A stretch of 64,000 nt of DNA from the NCBI GenBank assembly GCA_902463265.1, contig CABQEV010000007.1, positions 1 through 64,000 on the forward strand. Reading direction: 5' to 3'. The notes beneath the pieces are model-generated. The model had not been told where the DNA came from and did not search any database. It saw only the letters and a list, made by a program, of their open reading frames with translations. The translations under genes were made by a program, and so were the position numbers. The DNA is from UMGS1889 sp900556055. GTDB lineage: Bacteria; Bacillota; Clostridia; Oscillospirales; Ruminococcaceae. Position 1 is the stretch's first letter. Each line of letters begins with the position of its first letter. This document shows positions 9,619-16,748 of this stretch, piece after piece.

Positions 9619-9896
9619 CTATACATTGATCAGGCGGATATTGTTAAGAATATTCCTGCAGCTGTCAGAGATCTCTAAACAAACTTTGAGTATTTCATCA
9701 GCCTGTTCCTTGTCTGTATACCTGACCGAGTAAAGGTACTCACAGAGGTTTTTATCAATTACCGGCCTGATAATGTTTGCAATGCTCTCTCCGAATTCGC
9801 TTGATAATTCATAAAGCTCATTATAGATTTTTCTGTAAGCCCGATAGAAAGACGACGATATATTTTTTGGGAATTTGTGCGCTTTTTATGTTTCAT
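9619..9896 (-). pseudogene. Mobilisation accessory (MobC-like) gene remnant
   Basis: From the ATG at 9896 the frame encodes a basic start (MKHKKRTNSQKIYR). After a frameshift it continues as FYRAYRKIYNELYELSS, then IIRPVIDKNLCEYLYSVRY and a helical end at 9619. The small size, basic N-terminus and position just upstream of the relaxase remnant in the same direction suggest the accessory DNA-binding protein of the relaxosome. The family call is weak because of the damage. Confidence 0.45.
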
Positions 9897-10060
9897 ATCA
9901 ATACCTGCTTTCTGTCAAATAATAATGTCAGAATATCACCCGATCTATAGGGTGAACTGCGTCGGAAATCACCGCAGACGTTCGGATATAAATCGTTTTT
10001 ATCCGATGCCTGCTCTATTTTGAAACTACACACTCCTCCTGTCATAATCGATCATTCATC

Positions 10061-10159
10061 ATGAAAACCATTAAAGAATGTATGGCTCTTGCACCCGGGT
10101 TAACGTATAATACCATGTACCGGTTGATAGTACAGAAGAAGAGTATCCTGCGGTTATGA
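10061..10159 (+). pseudogene. Excisionase fragment fused to integrase remnant
   Basis: A 32-codon frame reads MKTIKECMALAPGLTYNTMY and then RLIVQKK. It aligns with the HTH of the excisionase-like protein at 18551 (LTIKECSEAVSGLSEHTVRQ LVAQKK), so this is the N-terminal HTH of a homologous excisionase. Just after LIVQKK the DNA passes, in another frame, into integrase codons for VSCGYDTNG. A deletion has therefore joined xis directly to the 5' part of int in the older element. Confidence 0.65.
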
Positions 10160-10707
10160 TACGAACGGTCATCAGGTGGAACAGTCTATGACTTGGAAAC
10201 CTGAACAGGGTATGACTGAACGTCAGATCGAAAAGGAACTGAATAGGGTTGCTGTTAAGTTTGAAGAGGACTGTATAAACGGTCATGTATCTGGAAACGC
10301 CGAAGACCGAAAGCAGCTGCCGTACCTTAAAGCTGCCTGATGAGGTCATGGATATGCTTTTGAAGTGGAAGGAACTGCAGGACATTCAGCGACAGAAGGT
10401 CGGCAGCAAGTGGATCGAAACCGACCGTATTTTCACCAAGTGGAACGGTCTTACTCTTGACGGCACAGCTCCGGGTTATTTCTACAAGAAATTCTGCGAA
10501 AGAACTGGTATGCGATATGTGACAAATCATTCTATGCGCCATCTGAATGCCAGCCTGCTCATAAATGCAGGAGTTGATGTAAAGACCGTGCAGAGCTGTT
10601 TAGGGCATAGCACGGCAACGACGACCTTGCAGATCTATGCTCACACCTTTCAGTCGGCACAGGCGGCAGCAATGGAAGCGGCAGCCGAGGCAATTCCTCT
10701 TAAATAA
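10140..10707 (+). pseudogene. Tyrosine integrase remnant with internal deletion
   Basis: The 5' part encodes VSCGYDTNGHQVEQSMTWKP, then MTERQIEKELNR and FEEDCINGHV, equivalent to residues of about 10-60 of the intact integrase at 20990. It then jumps, out of frame, to YLETPKTESSCRTLKLP, which matches about residue 255 of that protein. Roughly 590 bp including the first catalytic Arg are lost. The C-terminal part keeps NHSMRHLNAS and LGHSTATTT with the Tyr region. From 10486 on it is base-for-base identical to the intact gene, although the part before differs. It is non-functional. Confidence 0.85.
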
Positions 10708-10831
10708 AAAAATGGTCTTTACCGTACCGTTTGTAAAGACCAAAAGCAGATTTTATAAAAAAGAAAGCCCTGCAAACGACGTATTTACGCCATTTGCAGG
10801 GGATATGTTGGTGCCGCTGACCGGACTTGAA
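10486..10831 (+). repeat. 346-bp perfect direct repeat, left copy, ending in the att core
   Basis: This segment is identical to 21953-22298. It contains the integrase 3' end, its downstream hairpins, and 23 bases (10809-10831) that equal the 3' end of the tRNA-Leu gene including its encoded CCA. The identity stops exactly inside the tRNA sequence, which marks 10809-10831 as the left attachment site of the intact element and as the right-hand site of the older one. Confidence 0.9.
10809..10831 (-). other. attL core: duplicated 3' end of tRNA-Leu
   Basis: Twenty-three bases match positions 22276-22298, the CCA end and T-arm side of the intact tRNA-Leu. Downstream bases differ, so no tRNA is formed here. 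This is the standard footprint of a tyrosine integrase that inserts in a tRNA 3' end and restores the gene with its own att copy. Confidence 0.85.
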
Positions 10832-10949
10832 TTGCCCAAATTGACTTTTTCAACATTTCGCAAATTGTCTTAAATGGCTATTCTGCGTGGTTTTGCGACA
10901 AGTTAAAAGAATTTGATTATGCTGTTTTTTCGTGCTTTTTTGCAGCTTT

Positions 10950-10971
10950 AAAGACCAAATAAAGACCAAAT
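10950..10971 (+). promoter_or_regulatory. Tandem candidate arm-type integrase sites, left end
   Basis: The 11-mer AAAGACCAAAT occurs twice in immediate succession about 120 bp inside the left end of the element. The related sequence GTAAAGACCA is found as an inverted pair near the right end (22180-22209). Repeats placed near both ends of an element are typical arm sites for the N-terminal domain of Tn916-like integrases. The role is inferred. Confidence 0.5.
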
Positions 10972-10990
10972 CATATGGCGTATTTCTGCA

Positions 10991-11374
10991 TTATTTTATC
11001 ACATTTCTGAAAGCAGAAATAATATACTCCACTTCTTCCAAGCCGTTGTTCTTTTGAAGTTCAATTGTTTCATATTCTCTGGCATTTTCTTTAGCATCGA
11101 ATGAAAGCAGTTCATCTAAGCTAAAATCTGAATAGAAACTGAATTCTTCAAGGAAAGTGTCAATTCCTTCACGCTTGTTTTCAGAAGCGGCATAAATGAA
11201 AGCAAGTCCCTGCGTCATTGATAAGAAAGGGTGTTTTCTGATTGCATCAGAGTTTACCTGCCCACCAAATCCGAATCTTTCACAGTTAAATATACTGCGT
11301 AATATCATTTCAATTTCTACTGCATATCCCTGTGCTTTCAGCATTTGTTCCTGAGATTGTTTATTATATTGCAT
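10991..11374 (-). CDS. Small unknown cargo protein (127 aa)
   Basis: The start is set at the ATG at 11374, preceded by AAGGAGAATTTAT; a longer in-frame extension lacks a ribosome site. The protein is helical and acidic, without signal peptide or membrane segment (for example FNCERFGFGGQV, FLSMTQGLAFIYA, FLEEFSFYSDFSLDELLSF). I recognise no family. It has the same direction as the ATPase/nuclease cassette. It is separated from that cassette by a 172-bp MITE-like insert, so it may once have been the last gene of the same transcript. Confidence 0.6.
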   Translation of the reverse strand: MQYNKQSQEQMLKAQGYAVEIEMILRSIFNCERFGFGGQVNSDAIRKHPFLSMTQGLAFIYAASENKREGIDTFLEEFSFYSDFSLDELLSFDAKENAREYETIELQKNNGLEEVEYIISAFRNVIK

Positions 11375-11418
11375 ATAAATTCTCCTTATATTTTCTTTAT
11401 ATAGTATTATATAATAAA

Positions 11419-11590
11419 GGTCACCTCTAAAAACCACCGGCTAAAGCCTTAGCACCTCATCTGCTTGCAGATTTTCCGTCATCTTGCACATAAATTTCTT
11501 GACATACGACAGTATGCCTGCGAAATTTCTATACAATCTGACGAAAAATCTGACTGCGCATCTGAGGCACTATGGTTTTTAGAGGTGACC
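11419..11590. mobile_element. MITE-like palindromic element (172 bp)
   Basis: The ends are perfect 18-bp inverted repeats: GGTCACCTCTAAAAACCA at the left and its reverse complement at the right. They are flanked on both sides by TAAA, a likely 4-bp target duplication. The interior continues to pair (left CACCTCATCTGC..GCAGATTTT with right AAAATCTG..GCATCTGAGG), so the whole element could fold as one long imperfect hairpin. It has no coding capacity. It resembles a non-autonomous insertion mobilised in trans. Confidence 0.75.
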
Positions 11591-11689
11591 TAAAGATTAT
11601 TTGTAGGAAAATTATAAATATACATTAAGCATGTAACGTGTGATAAAAATTGCTCAATAATACATAATCAAAGATAAATTATACAAGAT

Positions 11690-12304
11690 CTATATTTTCA
11701 AACTGCTTTTCAAGCGCTCATCCACTTTTTCCATTTTTATTTTAATATGGTCAAAAGTTTTGGAATACCCAAAATTTAAAGTGACCTTACCTTCGTTCCA
11801 TTCATCAATTGCTTTCTGGGGCGGCTTAAAACCTAATGGAGCTTTCATTGTACTAGGGTTTGCTGTGTTTTTTATATCATCAAATTTTTCTTTGCTATAT
11901 GTAGTATATGCAAAAGTTTCATCTATAGTTATCCCCAGAAAAACACATAAGGCACAAATATTAAGATAACTCGAACGGAATTTAAGCTTGATATTATTCC
12001 ATGTTTGTGTCCCAACAGTTGTTTTCATTTCAAACATATGGAGTTGCCACAGACCGTTTTTATTAATTATGATAAAGTGGTCAACGCATTTTTTCATACC
12101 ATATTTCTTGTCTTCTCTAATAAATGAGCATTTCTTTTTTTTATCATAGTTTGTTACACATATACTTTCTTCTTCAACATTAACGATTAGTAAACTTTCA
12201 CCTCCTTCATCATTTTCAAATAGCTCATATTCTGACTGTTTATACAGAACATATTTTTCTTCAATAAAATTGTCGATAGCATACTTTATTGTATCAGTTG
12301 GCAT
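11690..12304 (-). CDS. Putative PD-(D/E)XK nuclease, partner of the upstream ATPase
   Basis: A 204-residue soluble protein. The middle has CVDHFIII, then WQLHMFEMKTTVG, giving D75, E92 and K94, the D...ExK arrangement of PD-(D/E)XK nucleases. It is followed by a helix with W, K and R residues (TWNNIKLKFRSSYLN), as often seen after that core. The ATG follows directly on the stop codon of the ATPase gene (TGAATG), so the two are translated together. I expect an effector nuclease gated by the ATPase, as in known ATPase-nuclease defence pairs. The family is not recognised and the nuclease call rests on this one motif. Confidence 0.6.
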   Translation of the reverse strand: MPTDTIKYAIDNFIEEKYVLYKQSEYELFENDEGGESLLIVNVEEESICVTNYDKKKKCSFIREDKKYGMKKCVDHFIIINKNGLWQLHMFEMKTTVGTQTWNNIKLKFRSSYLNICALCVFLGITIDETFAYTTYSKEKFDDIKNTANPSTMKAPLGFKPPQKAIDEWNEGKVTLNFGYSKTFDHIKIKMEKVDERLKSSLKI

Positions 12305-13642
12305 TCATTCTTCCTCCTGAAAAGCATAGACTTCTTCGCTCAGAGAACCAATTGCTTCATTAAATGTTGGAACGATAAAACCATTTGGATTGTATTCCAG
12401 TTTTTCTAAATGCGATTTTCCGTTGGGAGTGGGCGAAAATTGATACATTTTTACATTTGATGGATTTAACAAATCATCTTCATTATAAGAATATTCTTTA
12501 CAAAGGTCTGTTTTGTTTTTATTAAAGTAAAGCTTTATCATATTATTGAAATGCTGGAGCATCGTATCACTATGGGTCGTAATCCATACCGGAATACCGG
12601 TATTCATTAACTTAATTAAAAATCTTGCCATTTTTTGTTGCAGCGCAGGGTGTAAATGTGCCTCTGGTTCTTCAATAATAATTGCTTTAAAATTAATATT
12701 AGATTTCAAAGTTAATAACACAGGAGAAATTTCAGAGATGACTGATGATGCAACATATAAAGGCAGTTCCTTTGATGTGCCTTGTGGAGTGTATTTTATT
12801 ACGGGTATATAATCCTTTTTTACACTAATATTTCCTTTCGTCATCTCCATTTCTATGAATTTTATTATTTCTTCGTACTTATTTTTTTTGCTTGATGGCT
12901 CAAATTTTGTAATGAGTTGCAAAAAATCTATATACGGTAGAGTCAATGTACTATTATCTTGTTCGCTATCAGCATATTGCGCAAAGCTAAATTGAATAGA
13001 TTTTTCCAAAAGCTGAGGATACGTAAGCATAAATCCTGTTCTTGAAGCTGGTAAATATATTGGCTCGCCCATTCGTCTGCCTTTTACCACAGGGGTAAAT
13101 AGCGGAGCAGCAATGCCATCCATTAAAATATTCCAACAAATATATGAGTTCATACGCAGCAGATCCTCGCGTGAACAAATATTTGTTAATTTAGGAAACT
13201 TAATGTAAGTCCTTGTAACAGAATATCTGGTTCCATCGTTTTCCCAATTCAAGAATAAATCACCACTTCTTGAATAATCACATATTTCTATTTTATCTAT
13301 GTCAACATCATAATTAAAAATCTTTTTTAACAAGTATTTCTTCTTGCTTGTTAACAATTCATTATACCAAGTTATATATATACTATATACATCCGGCGTT
13401 ATTTTTACATTTTTATTAATGTTCGATTTCAGCCATTCTTCACAAACAAGATATGATTTTGCATCAGAAACTTTTTTCGGAAACAATTCTTTTCCTAAGG
13501 TCAAAATTCCCCAAAGCAAACTCATCAAATAACTTTTTCCTGAATTGTTATCTCCAACAAAGCACATAAATGATGATAGTTCTATCTCCGCTTTTGTAAT
13601 TTTTGCAAAATTTTCTACTTTCAATGTCCATTTTTTATCCAT
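12305..13642 (-). CDS. OLD/PtuA-like AAA (ABC-type) ATPase
   Basis: A 445-residue protein. It has Walker A GDNNSGKS near residue 34 and the YLPASRTG motif typical of this class (about 200). A signature-like VASSVISEISP (about 305), Walker B IIIEEPEAHLHP (about 330) and the switch histidine in ITTHSDTML follow. Such single-chain ABC-type ATPases (AAA_15/AAA_21, OLD-like) power many phage-defence systems. The start is placed at the ATG at 13642, which has a GAGGTG site. Start-stop coupling to a putative nuclease suggests a two-component complex. AT-rich codon use sets it apart from the mobility genes to the right. Confidence 0.8.
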   Translation of the reverse strand: MDKKWTLKVENFAKITKAEIELSSFMCFVGDNNSGKSYLMSLLWGILTLGKELFPKKVSDAKSYLVCEEWLKSNINKNVKITPDVYSIYITWYNELLTSKKKYLLKKIFNYDVDIDKIEICDYSRSGDLFLNWENDGTRYSVTRTYIKFPKLTNICSREDLLRMNSYICWNILMDGIAAPLFTPVVKGRRMGEPIYLPASRTGFMLTYPQLLEKSIQFSFAQYADSEQDNSTLTLPYIDFLQLITKFEPSSKKNKYEEIIKFIEMEMTKGNISVKKDYIPVIKYTPQGTSKELPLYVASSVISEISPVLLTLKSNINFKAIIIEEPEAHLHPALQQKMARFLIKLMNTGIPVWITTHSDTMLQHFNNMIKLYFNKNKTDLCKEYSYNEDDLLNPSNVKMYQFSPTPNGKSHLEKLEYNPNGFIVPTFNEAIGSLSEEVYAFQEEE

Positions 13643-13736
13643 ACTTAACACCTCACAGCAAATTATCTAAAACAAAATATGCGTATAAATAATTATTGGA
13701 AAATTGTTGGCAAATTATTCAATGTTGACATATGCA

Positions 13737-15542
13737 TTAACTGAAATCACACGCATCAATTTCCATAATGTTATTACTTGTTTCCTGAGATAACCTTGTT
13801 GCCTGCCTGGTTATTACCATCTCAAACAAGTTTCTGACATCACGGGCATTTGCAAAATTTGCATCCTTATTTTTTTCCATCTCAAACAATTTTTCTTTTA
13901 AGATTATATCAGCATCAGCGGTTAATGTGTATTGGTATTCATTGCACATAGAATAAAAAATTCTAACGAGTTCATCAGCTGAATAGTCTGGAAATTCAAT
14001 GTATTTATTAAATCTTGACTTTAAACCCGGATTGCTATTTATAAAATTCTGCATTAAATTTGTGTATCCTGCCACAATGACGATAAAATCATCTCTGTGA
14101 TCTTCCATAGCTTTAAGCAGTGTATCAATAGCTTCTTGTCCGAAATCCTGTCCATCCTTAACAAGGGTATATGCCTCATCAATAAACAGTATGCCACCTA
14201 ATGCCTCATTGATTTTTTCTTGTGTTTTTATTGCTGTTTGTCCAACATATCCTGCAACGAGCCCCGATCTATCAACCTCTACAAGCTGCCCTTTTGACAA
14301 CACACCAATCTCTTTATAAATGTCAGCTAAAATTCTTGCAATTGTAGTTTTGCCTGTACCGGGATTACCTGTAAAGACTAAATGCAGAGAAACCGGTACG
14401 GTTTTTAATCCCTGCTCTTTTCTTTTTATCTGCATTTTAACAAGATTTATCATGTTGCTGACATCATTCTTTATAGCTGTTAAACCAATAAGGTTGTTGA
14501 GTTTGTCATAAGATGATGTAATCACATCATCAGGAGAGTTGTATTTAGCTTTAACCCGTGTATTACCTTTTCTTGTTGGACAATCCTTTAATTCCGCTAT
14601 TGATTTTATCTTTGTTATTACATTGCGAATATCGTCAGTACTTTTACTTGCATTTTTTAACCAATAACAAGCAAATGAAAAAATGCTTCTGTTATCGTTT
14701 AATGTAATATAACATTCATTTGCGCAATAAATTAGATATTTTTTTAAGTCAGAGCAATTATATGTGTTGTCATATTCATTTACCCAAATAGCGGAGTATT
14801 TTTCTATCAATTTTTCTTTTATTGATAAATATAAATAAAAATTTACATATTCGTCTTCTAACTCAATATTTGACTTTATTATATTCGCCGTATTACGAAT
14901 TATATTCATAATAGAAGATACAATATTACCATATTCTCGATTTGCCCTTAAAATTTGGTAAGCGTTATTGGTATCATCACGTGTAAAATTAACATACTTT
15001 CTTACTATGTCATCTGCAAACGTAAAAAAATGCAACATAATGAAATAATTAAGATCTTCCGTAAAAAATTCTTCTTGAATTTTTTGAATCAGCTCGTCAA
15101 ATGCTCTTGAAATAACATTATTCTGATAATTTGCAAGAAAAATTTTATTAACCTTATCTATTGCAGCATTTAAAAAAGTTTCTGTTCGTATATTAAACAA
15201 ATCAATGTAATTATAAAATGTATCAAAATCATCTTCATCAGAAAAGAAAAAGGTCACATTGTCGTTTACACATATAGAATGATTCTTGAAATCCACATTA
15301 GATACTGTACAATAACGGAATTTATTATATCCAGTATTCATGCTACATCCGTCTTCATACACTAATCGTAAACCATGTCCATTATAATACAGCGTTCCAT
15401 ACTGTATTTCATTTTCAAAATCATCATAAAGACCAACTTTATAATTTGAAACAGTTGTGCCCGGAGTGTCTTTGGAAATATTTATATAGTTACTCATCTT
15501 TTCATAATCTTCAAGCGAGTGAATTTCTGGTAAAATCCGCAT
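13737..15542 (-). CDS. CbxX/SpoVK-type AAA+ ATPase with a long N-terminal domain
   Basis: A 601-residue protein. The C-terminal 230 residues are an AAA+ module of the CbxX/CfxQ (SpoVK) group: Walker A GNPGTGKTT near 390, the pore segment VAGYVGQTA, Walker B ILFIDEAYTL near 450, and the arginine finger in GLKSRFNKYIEF. The first 370 residues are not recognised; the early part looks like a beta-rich domain and the rest is helical, perhaps for target recognition. It is expressed from its own strong promoter and is the first cargo gene, 94 bp before the ATPase-nuclease pair. Such AAA+ proteins remodel other proteins. A role in defence is inferred from company, not shown. Confidence 0.75.
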   Translation of the reverse strand: MRILPEIHSLEDYEKMSNYINISKDTPGTTVSNYKVGLYDDFENEIQYGTLYYNGHGLRLVYEDGCSMNTGYNKFRYCTVSNVDFKNHSICVNDNVTFFFSDEDDFDTFYNYIDLFNIRTETFLNAAIDKVNKIFLANYQNNVISRAFDELIQKIQEEFFTEDLNYFIMLHFFTFADDIVRKYVNFTRDDTNNAYQILRANREYGNIVSSIMNIIRNTANIIKSNIELEDEYVNFYLYLSIKEKLIEKYSAIWVNEYDNTYNCSDLKKYLIYCANECYITLNDNRSIFSFACYWLKNASKSTDDIRNVITKIKSIAELKDCPTRKGNTRVKAKYNSPDDVITSSYDKLNNLIGLTAIKNDVSNMINLVKMQIKRKEQGLKTVPVSLHLVFTGNPGTGKTTIARILADIYKEIGVLSKGQLVEVDRSGLVAGYVGQTAIKTQEKINEALGGILFIDEAYTLVKDGQDFGQEAIDTLLKAMEDHRDDFIVIVAGYTNLMQNFINSNPGLKSRFNKYIEFPDYSADELVRIFYSMCNEYQYTLTADADIILKEKLFEMEKNKDANFANARDVRNLFEMVITRQATRLSQETSNNIMEIDACDFS

Positions 15543-15576
15543 AATATAATCCCCTTTTGATTTTAAAACTACCTAT

Positions 15577-15606
15577 ATTATACCATTATGTATGTCTATA
15601 TGTCAA
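15577..15606 (-). promoter_or_regulatory. Sigma-A promoter of the cargo operon
   Basis: The minus strand has TTGACA and TATAAT, both perfect, with an 18-bp spacer, about 35 bp upstream of the AAA+ gene start. It should drive the leftward cargo genes independently of the regulator gene behind it. Confidence 0.75.
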
Positions 15607-15659
15607 CAAACCTTTGGCGATTTTCATTTATTATGTTATATATATTTTTCCGTTTTCCC

Positions 15660-15790
15660 CCTCGGAGAGCGCCTGTACTTATGATATAGCCGTTCATCGT
15701 CGGTGCAGACAAGGTTCTGCAATGTCATAAGTACTATGGCGTTACTTGCGCCGTGCGCAAGTAATTCCTGCGGCTTCGCCGCCGTTTGCC
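15660..15790. repeat. Cluster of inverted repeats between cargo and regulator
   Basis: The 308-bp gap between the AAA+ gene and the XRE gene has no coding frame. It holds GTACTTATGA (15675-15684) and its exact reverse complement (15725-15734), followed by a perfect hairpin ACTTGCGC-CGT-GCGCAAGT near 15743-15761. It could be a transfer origin, a recombination scar at the cargo boundary, or a regulatory RNA. None is proven. Confidence 0.45.
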
Positions 15791-15807
15791 ATTGCCCCGA
15801 TATACAA

Positions 15808-15849
15808 AACAGCCCTGCCGCATCATACCGAAAATGCAGCAGGGCTGTT
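15808..15849 (-). terminator. Intrinsic terminator of the XRE regulator gene
   Basis: AACAGCCCTGC and GCAGGGCTGTT form an 11-bp stem immediately downstream of the regulator stop codon on the minus strand, followed by a short T stretch. Confidence 0.7.
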
Positions 15850-15850
15850 G

Positions 15851-16561
15851 TTACTTGTTCTCACCTGTGAACATAAAATCATAGCTGAGGTCAAATGCCT
15901 CCGAAATCCTAACAAGGTCGGAAATGTTAAACCCCGTTGCTTTGTCGTGAGCAACATCATTATCGAAAAGCTCGTCCAGCTTTTTCTTGGAAAGCATCAG
16001 ACTTTCAAGCTTGCTCTTCTGAATGTTTTTTCTCGCAAGGTTGGAAATGACTATCCTCGAAATGCTGACCTGCAAATAATTGTACTCCTCACTCGCCGCA
16101 AGCTTTGTCATAATGTTGAGAACCATATCCTTGGGCGGAATGTGACCAAGAAGCGAATCTTCTTTTTTGGCATTTCCGATAGATACACTTTCAGGCACAA
16201 GTGCGTCCACGGAATAGTTAAGATATTCTGCAATTCTGAGAAGATCTGCTCCCGACGGCATCTGCCCCGAAAGCATACTCGCAATGTGGTCGGGGTGAGC
16301 TTTCAGAACGTTATACACCTTACCCATTGAGCTGCCCTCAAGCTTTTCCGAAGCATCTCCGCCGTTATCGGAATAGTCCTCGAAAAAGTAGTCAACGGGA
16401 ACACCGAAATAGTCAGAAAGCATCATAAGTATGTCGGAATTGACCGTTGCGCCCTCCTGCCAGCGTTTTAAATTGCCTGCACTAAGACCCAGTGACTTTA
16501 TCAGAGGTGTCGGTTTAACGTTTCTCTCTTTGCATATCTTGATAAGTTGGTCATAAAACAT
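15851..16561 (-). CDS. XRE-family regulator with repeated HTH-like units
   Basis: A 236-residue protein; the start is at the ATG at 16561 with an AGGAGG site. The N-terminus is an XRE helix-turn-helix (QLIKICKERNVKPTPLIKSLGL... LSDYFGVPVDYFF). Two further segments look like degenerate copies of the same unit (SGADLLRIAEYLNYSVDALV and ISDLVRISEAFDLSYDFMF). It is divergent from the relaxase gene. The intervening 180 bp contain a 9-bp inverted repeat overlapping both promoters, so it is most likely the repressor of the transfer operon and of itself. Confidence 0.8.
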   Translation of the reverse strand: MFYDQLIKICKERNVKPTPLIKSLGLSAGNLKRWQEGATVNSDILMMLSDYFGVPVDYFFEDYSDNGGDASEKLEGSSMGKVYNVLKAHPDHIASMLSGQMPSGADLLRIAEYLNYSVDALVPESVSIGNAKKEDSLLGHIPPKDMVLNIMTKLAASEEYNYLQVSISRIVISNLARKNIQKSKLESLMLSKKKLDELFDNDVAHDKATGFNISDLVRISEAFDLSYDFMFTGENK

Positions 16562-16611
16562 AAAAATAGCCTCCTGCAATTATGAATATCCTACAAAATT
16601 GGATTTTACTA

Positions 16612-16640
16612 TTGACAAATCTCTTTTAGTGCATTATACT
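16612..16640 (+). promoter_or_regulatory. Promoter of the mob-rep operon
   Basis: TTGACA, 17 bp, TATACT. It is oriented toward the relaxase gene, whose start is about 110 bp downstream. The first operator palindrome begins 4 bp after the -10 box, covering the expected transcription start. Confidence 0.75.
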
Positions 16641-16644
16641 GTAT

Positions 16645-16707
16645 CTTATAGTAAATATACTATAAGGCATTTACTTATCTAATTGTATTATACCACACCT
16701 TATAGTA
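16645..16707. promoter_or_regulatory. Operator palindrome plus extra half-site (XRE binding, possible oriT)
   Basis: CTTATAGTA-AATA-TACTATAAG at 16645-16666 is a perfect 9-bp inverted repeat, and the same half-site CTTATAGTA recurs at 16699-16707. The palindrome covers the rightward start. The extra half-site lies between the -35 and -10 of the leftward promoter. Repression of both by the XRE protein is the simple reading. MobV relaxases usually nick just upstream of their own gene in a region with such repeats, so the nick site may be here too. Confidence 0.6.
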
Positions 16708-16716
16708 TATTGTCAA
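16687..16716 (-). promoter_or_regulatory. Promoter of the XRE regulator gene
   Basis: On the minus strand TTGACA (16711-16716) and TATAAT (16687-16692) are separated by 18 bp that contain the operator half-site. It reads toward the regulator gene, which would then be autoregulated. Confidence 0.7.
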
Positions 16717-16748
16717 GTCTATAATTATGAGAGGAGGAGACTATCAAC

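Noticed and set aside
9897..10060. oriT of the older element
   Set aside because: Short palindromes are present, but the relaxase remnant is too damaged to support a specific assignment.
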